From Streptomyces bottropensis ATCC 25435 (GTDB lineage Bacteria; Actinomycetota; Actinomycetes; Streptomycetales; Streptomycetaceae): DNA of 64,000 bases. The stretch is from NCBI RefSeq assembly GCF_000383595.1, contig NZ_KB911581.1:868001-932000 (forward strand), in the 5' to 3' direction. Of this stretch, positions 53,530-64,000 are shown piece after piece; position 1 is the stretch's first letter, and each line of letters opens with the position of its first letter. The position numbers and the translations under genes are program-made. Under the pieces are notes generated by a model. It searched no databases, had not been told where the DNA came from, and saw nothing but the letters and a program-made list of their open reading frames with translations.

Positions 53530-55175
53530 GCGCATCAGCCGTCCACAGCCTGTGGACAACCGCGGCCGACCCGATCACCAAGATCGACGCGCCGAAGATC
53601 GAATACGGGCAGCTGTCACCCACCCTGATCGTCATCTCGGCGGCGATCATCGGCGTGCTGATCGAGGCCTTCGTGCCACGCAAGTCCCGCTACCACGCCC
53701 AGGTGTTCCTCTCCGTCGTCGCCCTCGCCGCGTCCTTCGCCGCGGTCGTCGCCCTCGCGGCCCGCGGCTACGGCACGACGAAGGCCGGCGTCGCCGCCAT
53801 GGGCGCCATCGCCGTGGACGGCCCGGCCCTGTTCCTGCAGGGCACGATCCTGCTGGCCGGCATCCTCGGCGTCTTCACCTTCGCCGAACGGCGCCTCGAC
53901 CCCGAGGCGCACGGCAACAAGGTCGACTCCTTCGCCGCGCAGGCCGCGTCCGTGCCCGGCAGCGACAGCGAGAAGGCGGCCGTGAAGGCCGGGTTCGCCA
54001 CCACCGAGGTGTTCCCGCTGCTGCTCTTCGCGATCGGCGGCATGCTGATCTTCCCGGCGGCCAACGACCTGCTGACCCTGTTCATCGCCCTGGAGGTCTT
54101 CTCCCTCCCGCTGTACCTGCTGTGCGCCGTGGCCCGCCGCAAGCGGCTCATGTCGCAGGAGGCCGCGGTCAAGTACTTCCTGCTCGGCGCCTTCGCCTCC
54201 GCCTTCACCCTCTTCGGCATCGCCCTGCTCTACGGCTACGCCGGCTCGGTGAAGTACGCCACGATCGCCCAGGTCGTCGACGGCACCATCGGCGACATCA
54301 ACCCCGCCCTCGCCGGCACCATGGGCAACGACGCGCTGCTGCTCATCGGCTCCGCCATGATCGTCATGGGCCTGCTGTTCAAGGTCGGCGCGGTGCCGTT
54401 CCACATGTGGACGCCCGACGTGTACCAGGGCGCGCCCACACCGGTCACCGGCTTCATGGCCGCGGCGACCAAGGTGGCAGCCTTCGGCGCGCTGCTCAGG
54501 CTCCTGTACGTCGTCCTGCCGGGCCTGCGCTGGGACTGGCGGCCGGTCATGTGGGCCGTCGCCGTCGTCACCATGCTGGGCGGCGCGATCGTCGCCATCA
54601 CCCAGACCGACATCAAGCGACTGCTCGCCTACTCATCGATCGCCCACGCCGGGTTCATCCTCGCCGGTGTCATCGCGGCCTCGCCCGACGGTGTCTCGTC
54701 CGTGCTGTTCTACCTCGGTGCCTACTCGTTCGTGACGATCGGCGCGTTCGCCGTGGTGACCCTGGTGCGGGACGCGGGCGGCGAGGCGACCCACCTGTCC
54801 AAGTGGGCCGGGCTCGGCCGCAGATCGCCCCTGGTGGCGGCCGTGTTCGCGGTGTTCCTGCTGGCCTTCGCGGGCATTCCGCTGACCTCCGGGTTCGCGG
54901 GTAAGTTCGCCGTGTTCAAGGCGGCGGCGGAGGGCGGAGCGGGCGCGATCGTCGTGGTCGGTGTGATCTCCTCGGCCATCGCCGCGTTCTTCTACATCCG
55001 CGTCATCGTGCTCATGTTCTTCAGCGAGCCGCGCCCCGAGGGGCCGACGGTCGCCGTGCCGTCGCCGCTGACCATGACCGCGATCGCGGTCGGGGTCGCC
55101 GTCACGCTGGTGCTCGGCATCGCGCCGCAGTACTTCCTGGACCTGGCGGGACAGGCGGGCGTGTTCGTGCGGTAG
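53526..55175 (+). CDS. nuoN: NADH-quinone oxidoreductase subunit N
   Basis: This 549-residue antiporter-like subunit has about 14 helices, with [40 protein letters not shown] and [21 protein letters not shown] loop of about 60 residues after the third helix is longer than usual. The GTG at 53526 overlaps nuoM. The first codons contain a perfect palindrome (53541-53557) that includes a DnaA-box-like TGTGGACAA. It ends the operon ahead of the hairpin at 55203. Confidence 0.97.
   Translation: MSASAVHSLWTTAADPITKIDAPKIEYGQLSPTLIVISAAIIGVLIEAFVPRKSRYHAQVFLSVVALAASFAAVVALAARGYGTTKAGVAAMGAIAVDGPALFLQGTILLAGILGVFTFAERRLDPEAHGNKVDSFAAQAASVPGSDSEKAAVKAGFATTEVFPLLLFAIGGMLIFPAANDLLTLFIALEVFSLPLYLLCAVARRKRLMSQEAAVKYFLLGAFASAFTLFGIALLYGYAGSVKYATIAQVVDGTIGDINPALAGTMGNDALLLIGSAMIVMGLLFKVGAVPFHMWTPDVYQGAPTPVTGFMAAATKVAAFGALLRLLYVVLPGLRWDWRPVMWAVAVVTMLGGAIVAITQTDIKRLLAYSSIAHAGFILAGVIAASPDGVSSVLFYLGAYSFVTIGAFAVVTLVRDAGGEATHLSKWAGLGRRSPLVAAVFAVFLLAFAGIPLTSGFAGKFAVFKAAAEGGAGAIVVVGVISSAIAAFFYIRVIVLMFFSEPRPEGPTVAVPSPLTMTAIAVGVAVTLVLGIAPQYFLDLAGQAGVFVR
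53551..53559 (-). other. TGTGGACAA (inverted DnaA box) inside nuoN
   Basis: The reverse complement is TTGTCCACA, the Streptomyces DnaA box consensus. It sits in the perfect palindrome GTCCACAG-C-CTGTGGAC (53541-53557), within codons near the start of nuoN. Confidence 0.35.
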
Positions 55176-55202
55176 CGCTCCGCTCGGTCGGTCGGATGTG
55201 GC

Positions 55203-55232
55203 GGGACCCGGCTCCTTCTGGGGCCGGGTCCC
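55203..55232 (+). terminator. hairpin terminator of the nuo operon
   Basis: GGGACCCGGC (55203-55212) pairs with GCCGGGTCCC (55223-55232). A second copy of the right arm lies at 55246-55255 and could form an alternative stem. There is no U-tract. Confidence 0.75.
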
Positions 55233-55298
55233 GTCGTCCGTACGGGGCCGGGTCCCGCTGTCGTCACCCGGCCGGGACCGCCCCGCACGGGTGGAGCC

Positions 55299-55307
55299 TG
55301 TGGATAA
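55299..55307 (-). other. TGTGGATAA (exact TTATCCACA DnaA box, inverted)
   Basis: The reverse complement of this 9-mer is the E. coli-type DnaA box. It lies in the recQ upstream region. It may link recQ to replication control, or be chance. Confidence 0.35.
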
Positions 55308-55365
55308 CTCTGAGGCTGTCGGTGCGGGCGCCTATGGTGGCAGGGGCTGGAGGAAGCACGGGCGG

Positions 55366-55458
55366 CACAGGACGCACCGGCGCAGGACGCACCGGCGCGG
55401 TACGCACGGGCAGAGGGCGCACGGGCGACACGGGACGCGTGGGCACAGGACGCAAGGG
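55366..55458 (+). repeat. 15-bp imperfect tandem repeat upstream of recQ
   Basis: About six units similar to caggacgcaccggcg follow each other. The unit is five codons long and stays in frame with recQ, encoding His/Arg-rich pentapeptides if translated. Confidence 0.75.
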
Positions 55459-55473
55459 CGCGGGGGACAGGCG

Positions 55474-57543
<2,070 letters not shown>

Positions 57544-58113
57544 AAGGGCCCCCAGGAGGCAGGTCGGCAGGTCCACCCGATGAGCCCGGGGGCGGGCGCA
57601 GGCCGCGTGTTCGGAGGGCGATGAGGGCGCGTGGGCAGGGGGAGTCCCGGGCGCCGCATCCCGGGCGTCCCCCGGTGGTCCTCGGTCGTGCCGCTGTGCG
57701 GCGAGGGTCGCTCGGTCGTCGCGGGCAAAGTGCCCGGATGCCGCCGCAGCCGAGTCCGAGGCCGCCCGCTCACAGAGCTAGCACCTGAACGAACGGCCTG
57801 GACCTCAGACCGGGGTGGCGTCGTGGCGTTCCAGCCATTCCAACGATCGTGCGGTTCGTCTCGTCGGGCGATCTGGTTCCTGGTCCTGCCGCTTCGCGGT
57901 GGTGCTCAACCGGTCCTGGGCCGGCTCGGCGAGCCCCGCCCACTCGGCACGTCGCATCCCCCGGCCAACGGCTCCATCGGTGGATCGAGGTCAGCGATCA
58001 CCGGCCCGCGGTGTCCGCCGACGGACGCCGGCAGCGTCGTCGCTCGCCGGTGGCGCACCGAGCCGGTACTGCCCCGGCTCGCGATCTGCCGCAGCTTCTG
58101 CCCCCGCACAGCA
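57544..58113. other. 570-bp interval with transposase relic
   Basis: Between recQ and the flavoprotein gene no intact gene is supported. The right part contains the relic at 57906-58109; the left part shows no recognisable feature. Confidence 0.6.
57906..58109 (-). pseudogene. IS630-type transposase N-terminal relic
   Basis: The 67-residue frame reads QKLRQIASRGSTGSVRHRRA, then TTLPASVGGHRGPVIADL. This closely recalls the first helices of Streptomyces IS630-family transposases (LxQIVRRGSTxSVRYRRAMMLLASAGG...VPVIAQL, from memory). The DNA-binding and DDE parts are missing, so only a truncated remnant remains. Its start lies 5 nt from the flavoprotein stop codon. A BLAST search would settle it. 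Confidence 0.5.
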
Positions 58114-60942
58114 CTAGGCCGCCAGCGCCCGGGACGCGTAGGCCCTCACGTCCGCGTCCGTGTCCTTGGTGGCTGTGGTGAGGGCGGTGCGGGCTTCCTC
58201 GGAGGTGGTGTGCTGAGTCAGGGAGAGGACGGTGGCTTTGCGGACGTCGGCGTTGGGGTCCGCCAGGGCTTCGGCCAGGGCCGGGACGGCGACGGCGGTG
58301 GTGGCGGTGGAGAGGGCCGTGGCGGCGCCGGCGCGGACCTGCCAGGCGGGGTCGGTGAGGGCGGTGACGGCTCGGGCGGCGAGCGGAGGGGGGCAGCCGA
58401 CGGCGCCCAGGGCGGCGTAGGCGGCGGCGCGGACCAGGGGGTCGGGGTCGTCGGTCAGGGCGGTCAGCGCGGTGAGGACGGCGGGGGGCCGGGGGGTCAC
58501 GGTGTCCCCCGAGACCGTGGCCAGGGCCTTGGCGATCGTGACGCGGACCTCGCGGGACGGGTCGGCGGTCGCGGCCCCGGCCAGTTCGGTGGCGGCGTCG
58601 ACCGAGACGAGGGCGCGTACGGCCTCGATGCGGACGGAGATGTCGGAGTCCGGCAGAAGGGCCGCGTACAGGGCCGTGTCGCCGAGGCTGAGGGCGCGCA
58701 GCACGTCCAGGGCGGCGGCGCGGACGACCGGGTCGGGCTCGTCCAGGGCGGCGGCGAGGCCGTCGCGGAGGGCGGGCTCGGGCGGGAGTGTCTCGACGAG
58801 TTCGCGCAGTGAGGCCGCGGCGGCGGCGCGGACCTCGGGGGCGGCATCGCGGAGGGCTTCGGCGAGGGCGGGGCCGGTGCCGGGCGGAAGGGTCTCGGTG
58901 AGGACGGCGAGCGCCTCGCGCCGGACGGCGGGTGCCGGGTCGGCCAGGTAGGGCCGGAGGGCGTCGAGTTCGGGCTGCTCCTCGGCGAGGGCGACCAGTT
59001 CGAGGAGGCGGGTGGAGGAGGTCGGTGGGGTGGGGTGGGAGGGGAGGGCCCCCCTTCCGGACCCGTCGGCAGCCGCATCGCTCTCCGAGTCCGTCCCCGC
59101 AGCCCCCGAAACCCCGGCGACTCCCGCCGCCACCGGTGCCACATCCCGTGACCCCGCCGTCGCCACGTTCTCCGCGTGGACCTCGCCCAGGTGGCGGGAG
59201 GGGCCGCCGACCGGGGTGAACTCCTCGATGGGGACGAGGTAGGGGGCGACAGGGCGGGCGGTGAACTCCATGGCGCCGGATGGGGACTTGTGGAGGTCGA
59301 GGTGATGGAACCAGGAGGCGTCGTCGCGGTGGGGGTGGTCGAGACGGTCGTGGTAGAGGCCCCAGCGGGACTCGGTGCGGGCGAGGGAGGCGCGGGCGGC
59401 CATCTCGGCGCAGTCACGGATGAAGGAGACCTCGGCGCAGCGCATCAGCTCGTGCGGCGTGCGGGCGCCCATCTCGGCGATGTCGTCGCGCATGCGCTCG
59501 AAGGCGTTGAGGGCGAGGGAGAGCCGGGAGCCGGACTTCGGGGGCGCCACGTAGTCGTTGACGAAGCGACGGAGCTTGTACTCGACCTGGGGCTGCGGAG
59601 GGCCGTCCGGGTTGCGCAGCGGACGGTAGATCAGCTCGTGGGCGTCGCGGAGCTGGTCCGGCGGCAACTCGCCCTCGTACGGGGTGTACCGGGAGGCGTC
59701 CGCGCCCGCCAGGTCACCGAAGACGAACGCGCCGATCATGTAGTTGTGCGGGACGCAGGCGAGGTCGCCGACGGCGTACAGGCGGGGGACGGTCGTACGG
59801 GCCTGGTCGTCCACCCGGACGCCCGAGGCCGAGTGGCCGCCGCACAGGCCGATCTCCGAGATGTGCATCTCGATGTCGTGGGTGCGGTAGTCGTGGCCGC
59901 GGCCGGCGTGGAAGGTCCCGCGGGTGGGGCGTTCCGTGGTGTGCAGGATCGACTCCAGCGCGGAGACGGACTCCTCGGGGAGGTGGCTCAGCTTCAGATA
60001 GACCGGCGCGCGGTCGGAGGCGATCTCGGCGGCGAACTCGGCCATCATCTGGCCGGACCAGTAGTCGGAGTCGACGAAGCGTTCGCCGTGCCGGTTGACC
60101 TGGTAGCCGCCGAAGGGGTTGGCGACGTAGGCGCAGGCGGGGCCGTTGTAGTCCTTGATCAGCGGGTTGATCTGGAAGCACTCGATGCCGGTGAGTTCGG
60201 CGCCCGCGTGGTAGGCCATGGCGTAGCCGTCGCCCGCGTTGGTGGGGTTCTCGTAGGTGCCGTAGAGGTAGCCGGAGGCGGGCAGGCCGAGGCGGCCGCA
60301 GGCGCCCGTGGCGAGGACGACGGCGCCCGCGCGGACCGTGACGAACCGTCCGGTGCGGGTGTTGAAGCCCGCCGCGCCGACGGCCCGCCGGTCCGCGCCC
60401 TCGCCGGCCGTGAGCACGCGAACCGGCATCACCCGGTTCTCGATGCGGATCCGCTCGCGCATCTCGCGCCGCCGCAGCTGCCGGTACAGGACCTTCTTGA
60501 CGTCCTTGCCCTCCGGCATGGGCAGCACGTAGGAGCCGGAGCGGTGGACCTGGCGGACCGCGTACTCGTTGTGCTCGTCCTTCTCGAACTTCACCCCGTA
60601 CGACTCCAGCCGTCGCACCATGTCGAAGCCGCGGGTGGCGGTCTGGCGGACCGTGGACTGGTCGACGATGCCGTCGTTGGCGCGGGTGATCTCGGCGACG
60701 TAGTCGTCCGGCTCGGCGCGGCCCGGGATGACGGCGTTGTTGACGCCGTCCATGCCCATGGCGAGGGCGCCCGAGTGGCGCACGTGCGCCTTCTCCAGCA
60801 GCAGGACGTTCGCGCCGTGCTCGGCGGCGGTCAGGGCCGCCATGGTGCCGGCGGTGCCGCCGCCGATGACGAGGACGTCGCAGGTCAGCTCGTCGGCGTC
60901 GGCGAGCGCCGGAATCGTGAGGGGGGTCTCCACCGTGTCCAC
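58114..60942 (-). CDS. AprA/FrdA-type flavoprotein fused to HEAT repeats
   Basis: This 942-residue protein has an FAD-binding succinate dehydrogenase/fumarate reductase/adenylylsulfate reductase A fold (about residues 1-600): VLVIGGGTAGTMAALTAAEH near residue 24, the AprA-like RHSGALAMGMDGVNNAV near 55, and MHISEIGLCGGHSASGVRVD. After a low-complexity linker (about 600-645), roughly eight HEAT-like repeats run to the C-terminus (for example LADPAPAVRREALAVLTETL). The FAD domain should do a redox reaction, but no Fe-S partner gene lies nearby. The GTG at 60942 is preferred because AAAGG lies about 8 nt upstream; an ATG at 60957 is the alternative. It lies 35 nt downstream of the ABC genes. Confidence 0.85.
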   Translation of the reverse strand: MDTVETPLTIPALADADELTCDVLVIGGGTAGTMAALTAAEHGANVLLLEKAHVRHSGALAMGMDGVNNAVIPGRAEPDDYVAEITRANDGIVDQSTVRQTATRGFDMVRRLESYGVKFEKDEHNEYAVRQVHRSGSYVLPMPEGKDVKKVLYRQLRRREMRERIRIENRVMPVRVLTAGEGADRRAVGAAGFNTRTGRFVTVRAGAVVLATGACGRLGLPASGYLYGTYENPTNAGDGYAMAYHAGAELTGIECFQINPLIKDYNGPACAYVANPFGGYQVNRHGERFVDSDYWSGQMMAEFAAEIASDRAPVYLKLSHLPEESVSALESILHTTERPTRGTFHAGRGHDYRTHDIEMHISEIGLCGGHSASGVRVDDQARTTVPRLYAVGDLACVPHNYMIGAFVFGDLAGADASRYTPYEGELPPDQLRDAHELIYRPLRNPDGPPQPQVEYKLRRFVNDYVAPPKSGSRLSLALNAFERMRDDIAEMGARTPHELMRCAEVSFIRDCAEMAARASLARTESRWGLYHDRLDHPHRDDASWFHHLDLHKSPSGAMEFTARPVAPYLVPIEEFTPVGGPSRHLGEVHAENVATAGSRDVAPVAAGVAGVSGAAGTDSESDAAADGSGRGALPSHPTPPTSSTRLLELVALAEEQPELDALRPYLADPAPAVRREALAVLTETLPPGTGPALAEALRDAAPEVRAAAAASLRELVETLPPEPALRDGLAAALDEPDPVVRAAALDVLRALSLGDTALYAALLPDSDISVRIEAVRALVSVDAATELAGAATADPSREVRVTIAKALATVSGDTVTPRPPAVLTALTALTDDPDPLVRAAAYAALGAVGCPPPLAARAVTALTDPAWQVRAGAATALSTATTAVAVPALAEALADPNADVRKATVLSLTQHTTSEEARTALTTATKDTDADVRAYASRALAA

Positions 60943-60977
60943 CGAAGTGCCTTTCATGTACGCGGGTACGCGAGCGC

Positions 60978-61802
60978 TCAGTCGCTGAGCGAGGTCAGGA
61001 CGTCGCGGCGCAGGGCCGCGCGTGCCGGGTCGTCGTGGGCCGTACGGTCGCGGGGGCGCGGGACGTCCCGTACGGCGGTCAGCCGGCCGGAGCCGAGGAG
61101 GGCCACGCGGTCGCCGAGGAACAGGGCCTCGTCCACGTCATGGGTGACGAAGACGACCGTGGCGCCCGTGCCTTGCAACACCTCCACCAGCAGGTCCTGC
61201 ATCCCGGCGCGGGTCTGGGCGTCGAGCGCGCCGAACGGCTCGTCCATCAGGACGGCGCGGGGGCGCCCGGCGAGGGCGCGGGCCAGCTGCGCGCGCTGGC
61301 GCTGCCCGCCGGAGACGCGGTGCGGCAGCTGCCGGGCGTACTCGGCGAGTCCGACGCGGGACAGCCACTCCTCGGCCTGGGTGCGGCGTTCGGCGCGGGG
61401 CAGGCCACGGATGGCGAGCGGGAGTTCGACGTTGGCGCGCAGGGTGCGCCAGGGCAGGAGGGCGTCCTCCTGGAAGACGAGGGCGCGTTCGGCGGAGGGG
61501 CCGGTCAGCGGGGCCTCGTCCTGGGTGATCTCTCCGGCGAGCGGCGGCAGCAGGCCCGCCAGGGTGCGCAGGAGGGTCGACTTGCCGCAGCCGGACGGTC
61601 CGACGACGGTGAGGATCTCGCCGGGAGCGATGTCCAGGCCGACGTCCGTCAGGGCGACGGCGTCGGGACGGCCCAGGTCGGCGCGGTGGAGGGCGAGGCG
61701 GGTGCCGCGTTCGGGGGCGGGCTTCGCCTTCTCCCCGACGGCCGGCGCAGGCGCCGGTGCCTGCGTACGGACCTGGGCCCGCGTCTCAGACGAGGTGCTC
61801 AT
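60978..61802 (-). CDS. NitT/TauT-type ABC importer, ATP-binding subunit
   Basis: This 274-residue protein has the ABC motifs: Walker A VVGPSGCGKSTLLRTLAGLL, Q-loop FQEDALLPWRTLRANVELPL, signature HRVSGGQRQRAQLARALAGR and Walker B RAVLMDEPFGALD with the switch His in VFVTHDVDEALFLGDRVALL. The first 30 residues are a Pro/Ala-rich extension. It powers import with the permease at 61786. The ATG at 61802 is behind GAGGAGG; a GTG at 61805 is the alternative. It overlaps the permease stop. Confidence 0.92.
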   Translation of the reverse strand: MSTSSETRAQVRTQAPAPAPAVGEKAKPAPERGTRLALHRADLGRPDAVALTDVGLDIAPGEILTVVGPSGCGKSTLLRTLAGLLPPLAGEITQDEAPLTGPSAERALVFQEDALLPWRTLRANVELPLAIRGLPRAERRTQAEEWLSRVGLAEYARQLPHRVSGGQRQRAQLARALAGRPRAVLMDEPFGALDAQTRAGMQDLLVEVLQGTGATVVFVTHDVDEALFLGDRVALLGSGRLTAVRDVPRPRDRTAHDDPARAALRRDVLTSLSD

Positions 61803-62718
61803 CACGTGCCTCCTCGGGCTCGGCCGTGGTGGGGACGGTGGTCGCGGGGACGGCCTGCGCTACGGCGGTCCGCGGCACCCGGGGACGGACGGCGGGGGCC
61901 GACGACGTACGGGGCAGCCAGTGCGTCAGCCGTCGCCCGACCAGCTCCACGGCGGTCGACGTCAGCCAGCCCAGCACCCCGATGGTGGCCATGCCGACGA
62001 AGACGCCGGGATAGTCGACGACCGTGTAGTCCTGCCAGGTGCGGTAGCCGACGCCGTACTGCCCGGAGATCATCTCGGCGGAGATCACACAGATCCAGGA
62101 CACCCCGATGCCGACCGACAGGCCGCCGAAGATGCCCGGCAGCGCGCCCGGCAGGACGACCGAGGCGAGGACCCGCCACCGCCCGCCGCCCATCGTGCGG
62201 ACCGCCTCCTCCCACACGGGGGTCAGCGCCCGTACCGCGTGCCGGGTGGAGACCAGGACCGGGAAGAACGCGGCGGTGAAGGTGATGAAGACGATGCCCT
62301 GTTCGTTGGAGGGGAACAGCAGGATCGCCACCGGGACGAGGGCGATCGCGGGGACCGGGCGGATCACCTCCAGGACCGGCCCCAGCAGGTCCTCGGCGAG
62401 AGGGGACCGGGCGACGAGGGTGCCCACCGCCACACCCAGCACCGCCGCCAGCAGGAATCCGGTGAGGATGCGGGTGAGGCTGTCGGTCAGGTCGGTCCAG
62501 TAGTCAGGCCCGGTCACCCGGTCCGCGAAGGCGTGCGCCACGTCGGTGACCGTGGGGAACTGCGAGAAGCGCAGCCACACGTCGACGTCCAGGCTGGTCA
62601 GCAGCTGCCAGAGGCCGAGGGCGGCGACCAGGGACAGCGCGCGCAGGGCGTAGCGGGCGGCGGGCCGGGAGCCGGGGCTCCGTACGCGCCGGGCGCCGGC
62701 TTTCGCGGGGCGGCTCAC
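61786..62718 (-). CDS. NitT/TauT-type ABC importer, permease subunit
   Basis: This 310-residue membrane protein has about six helices and the binding-protein-dependent transport EAA-type loop (VWEEAVRTMGGGRWRVLASV followed by VLPGALPGIFGGLSVGIGVS). It also has VLEVIRPVPAIALVPVAILL. The family includes transporters for nitrate, taurine, sulfonates and riboflavin precursors, so the substrate is open. The GTG at 62718 overlaps the binding-protein stop as GTGA; longer frames upstream are not supported. Confidence 0.9.
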   Translation of the reverse strand: MSRPAKAGARRVRSPGSRPAARYALRALSLVAALGLWQLLTSLDVDVWLRFSQFPTVTDVAHAFADRVTGPDYWTDLTDSLTRILTGFLLAAVLGVAVGTLVARSPLAEDLLGPVLEVIRPVPAIALVPVAILLFPSNEQGIVFITFTAAFFPVLVSTRHAVRALTPVWEEAVRTMGGGRWRVLASVVLPGALPGIFGGLSVGIGVSWICVISAEMISGQYGVGYRTWQDYTVVDYPGVFVGMATIGVLGWLTSTAVELVGRRLTHWLPRTSSAPAVRPRVPRTAVAQAVPATTVPTTAEPEEARDEHLV

Positions 62719-64000
62719 GAGGCCCGCTCCAGGGCGGCGGCGTAGGTGACGATCTCGGCGCCGTCGTGTCCGGCGACGTACGCCTTCGCCGTGGCCGGGG
62801 CGACGAAGGGCAGGAGCCGGTCGCCGTCGGCCACCCAGACCGCCTTGTCGGCGAACCACTGGGTGCCGGTGGTGGCGTCCGGGACGTACGCGGCGCGGAT
62901 GGCGTCCTTGTGCCCGGCGACGTGGGCGAGGAGTTCGGCGGGCGTCCTGAAGGAGCGGGTCTCGGTGGCGTTCTTCGGCCAGACCTCGCTCGCGGCCGGG
63001 GCGGGCTCCGCCGCGAGCCGCTTGTCGTACGCGGCGGAACCGAGCGCCTTGCGGACGTACCGGTCGTCGACGAACGCGTCCACGTCCACGTCGCCCGTCA
63101 GCTTCGCGGCCTTGAGGATCGGCACGTCCTTCTTCAGGGCGGCGATCAGCGCGGGCTTCAGCGCGGGGTCGAAGGTCGCGATGCCGTGGGCGCCGTTGTA
63201 GAGGTAGACGACCTCGGCGGGCAGTCCCGTGGCGTCGGCGACCTTCTCGGCGGCCTCGACGGGGTGCTCGTTCAGGTAGTCCGTGGCCTTGGCCTGGGCC
63301 TTGAGGAAGGCCTCCAGGACAGCCGGCCGCTGCTTCGCGAAGTCCTCGCGGGCCGTCACGCCGTGGAAGGTCGGCAGGTCCAGCCGGGCCCCGTCGTACA
63401 GGGCCTTCGCCTTGCCCTGGTAGGTGAGCAGGCCGGGCCAGGCCACGAACTGCGACAGCGCGTCGGTGCTGCCGGCGGAGAGGGCGGAGGCGCCGACGGC
63501 CGGTTGCTGGTTGAGCTTCTCGATGTCCTTGTCGGCGTCGAGGCCGGCGTCGTTCAGCGCCCGTACGAGGGTGCCGTCGGCCGCCGACCCGATGCTCGTG
63601 GAGACCTTCTTGCCCTTCAGGTCCTTGAGCGTGCTCAGCTTCGAGTCCGGCGTGGTGACGATGGTGTTGAGGCCGCCCCGGAGGTTGTAGCCGGTGGCCG
63701 CGACGAGCCGGGTGGGCTTGCCGAGCTGCTTGCCGCGGGCCGCGTTGAGCAGCAGCGGGAAGTCGCCCATCGAGCCGATGTCGATCTTTCCGGCGGTCAT
63801 CTGGGCGGTGATGGGGGCGCCGGTCGCGTAGTCCTGCCAGTCGACCTTGTACGTGGTCTTCCCGCCCAGCGCGTTCAGCTCGTCCTCGAAGTAGCCGAGG
63901 GAGCGCAGGAGGGTGCCGGCGGTGACGGTGTTGATGGTCTTGGACTGGTAGCCGACGGTGACGGTGACCGTCCCGCCGTCCGCCGCGGTGTCACTGCCGT
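62715..64000 (-). CDS. NitT/TauT-type ABC substrate-binding protein (partial)
   Basis: The frame is open to the window edge with no stop, so the 5' end lies beyond 64000. The visible 428 residues begin GSDTAADGGTVTVTVGYQSK and continue with IDIGSMGDFPLLLNAARGKQ, a TauA/SsuA/NMT1-like binding-protein fold. A signal peptide is presumably outside the window. The protein should deliver a small solute to the permease; the AprA-like flavoprotein downstream may use it, for example a sulfonate or sulfur compound (inference). Confidence 0.9.
   Translation of the reverse strand, partial: GSDTAADGGTVTVTVGYQSKTINTVTAGTLLRSLGYFEDELNALGGKTTYKVDWQDYATGAPITAQMTAGKIDIGSMGDFPLLLNAARGKQLGKPTRLVAATGYNLRGGLNTIVTTPDSKLSTLKDLKGKKVSTSIGSAADGTLVRALNDAGLDADKDIEKLNQQPAVGASALSAGSTDALSQFVAWPGLLTYQGKAKALYDGARLDLPTFHGVTAREDFAKQRPAVLEAFLKAQAKATDYLNEHPVEAAEKVADATGLPAEVVYLYNGAHGIATFDPALKPALIAALKKDVPILKAAKLTGDVDVDAFVDDRYVRKALGSAAYDKRLAAEPAPAASEVWPKNATETRSFRTPAELLAHVAGHKDAIRAAYVPDATTGTQWFADKAVWVADGDRLLPFVAPATAKAYVAGHDGAEIVTYAAALERAS

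Noticed and set aside
59176..62745. 1189-codon open frame on the plus strand opposite the flavoprotein and ABC genes
   Set aside because: It runs across three well-supported minus-strand genes and encodes low-complexity Gly/Val/Arg/Asp-rich sequence without domains.

Overview
The window looks like chromosomal core DNA from a Streptomyces species. The base composition is very GC-rich with strong third-position bias, starts are often GTG, and gene families typical of the genus are present: a gas vesicle cluster with gvpY and gvpZ, the futalosine menaquinone pathway, a large LuxR (LAL) regulator and a complete 14-gene nuo operon. From memory, the order mqnL/P/M - Lrp - mqnE ... mqnA ... mqnC ... 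menG ... nuoA-N - recQ resembles the region around SCO4490-SCO4577 of S. coelicolor; this was not checked by any search.

Layout. (1) 1-702: a NarL-type response regulator. (2) 766-5745, minus strand: a tightly overlapping gas vesicle operon read gvpO-A-F-G-Y-Z-J-S-K, with no gvpL between gvpJ and gvpS. (3) 5824-7016, minus: a double-MerR regulator and a small membrane protein. (4) 7133-13295: menaquinone genes of the UbiD, UbiA and UbiX families, a rhomboid protease on the opposite strand, an Lrp-type regulator and the radical SAM enzyme MqnE. A repeat-rich 0.6 kb non-coding stretch interrupts this part. (5) 13400-24557: mixed genes, including a small secreted protein, GNAT, TetR, a divergent MaoC/FadD pair, a LAL regulator, a possible CYTH-like protein and a cold shock protein. 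(6) 24938-32597: MqnA, a Ser/Thr kinase, a prepilin-peptidase-like protein, MqnC, an amidohydrolase fragment, a GH18-like lipoprotein and MenG. (7) 32797-38420: a zinc-ribbon membrane protein, PASTA and GNAT proteins, a geranylgeranyl reductase family flavoprotein and an NlpC/P60 hydrolase. (8) 39168-55175: nuoA to nuoN (complex I). (9) 55474-57543: recQ. (10) 57544-58113: an apparent IS630-type transposase relic. (11) 58114-64000, minus: a NitT/TauT-type ABC importer whose last gene encodes an AprA/FrdA-like flavoprotein fused to a long HEAT-repeat domain.

How the genes fit together. The mqn/menG genes make menaquinone, a geranylgeranyl reductase-type enzyme next to complex I may saturate its side chain, and complex I reduces the quinone. 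A near-consensus Rex operator lies ahead of nuoA and would tie the operon to the NADH/NAD+ ratio. MqnB and MqnD are not in the window, so the pathway must be completed elsewhere. Several genes (mqnA, mqnM, menG, a GNAT, a TetR and the prepilin-peptidase-like gene) have a -10-like hexamer 6-7 nt before the start codon, which suggests leaderless transcripts.

The least explained parts are the HEAT-fused AprA-like flavoprotein with its importer, which lacks any visible iron-sulfur partner and abuts the transposase relic; the reduced gas vesicle cluster with oppositely charged tails on GvpY and GvpZ; and several repeat or palindrome arrays in promoter regions. No tRNA, rRNA or CRISPR array was seen.
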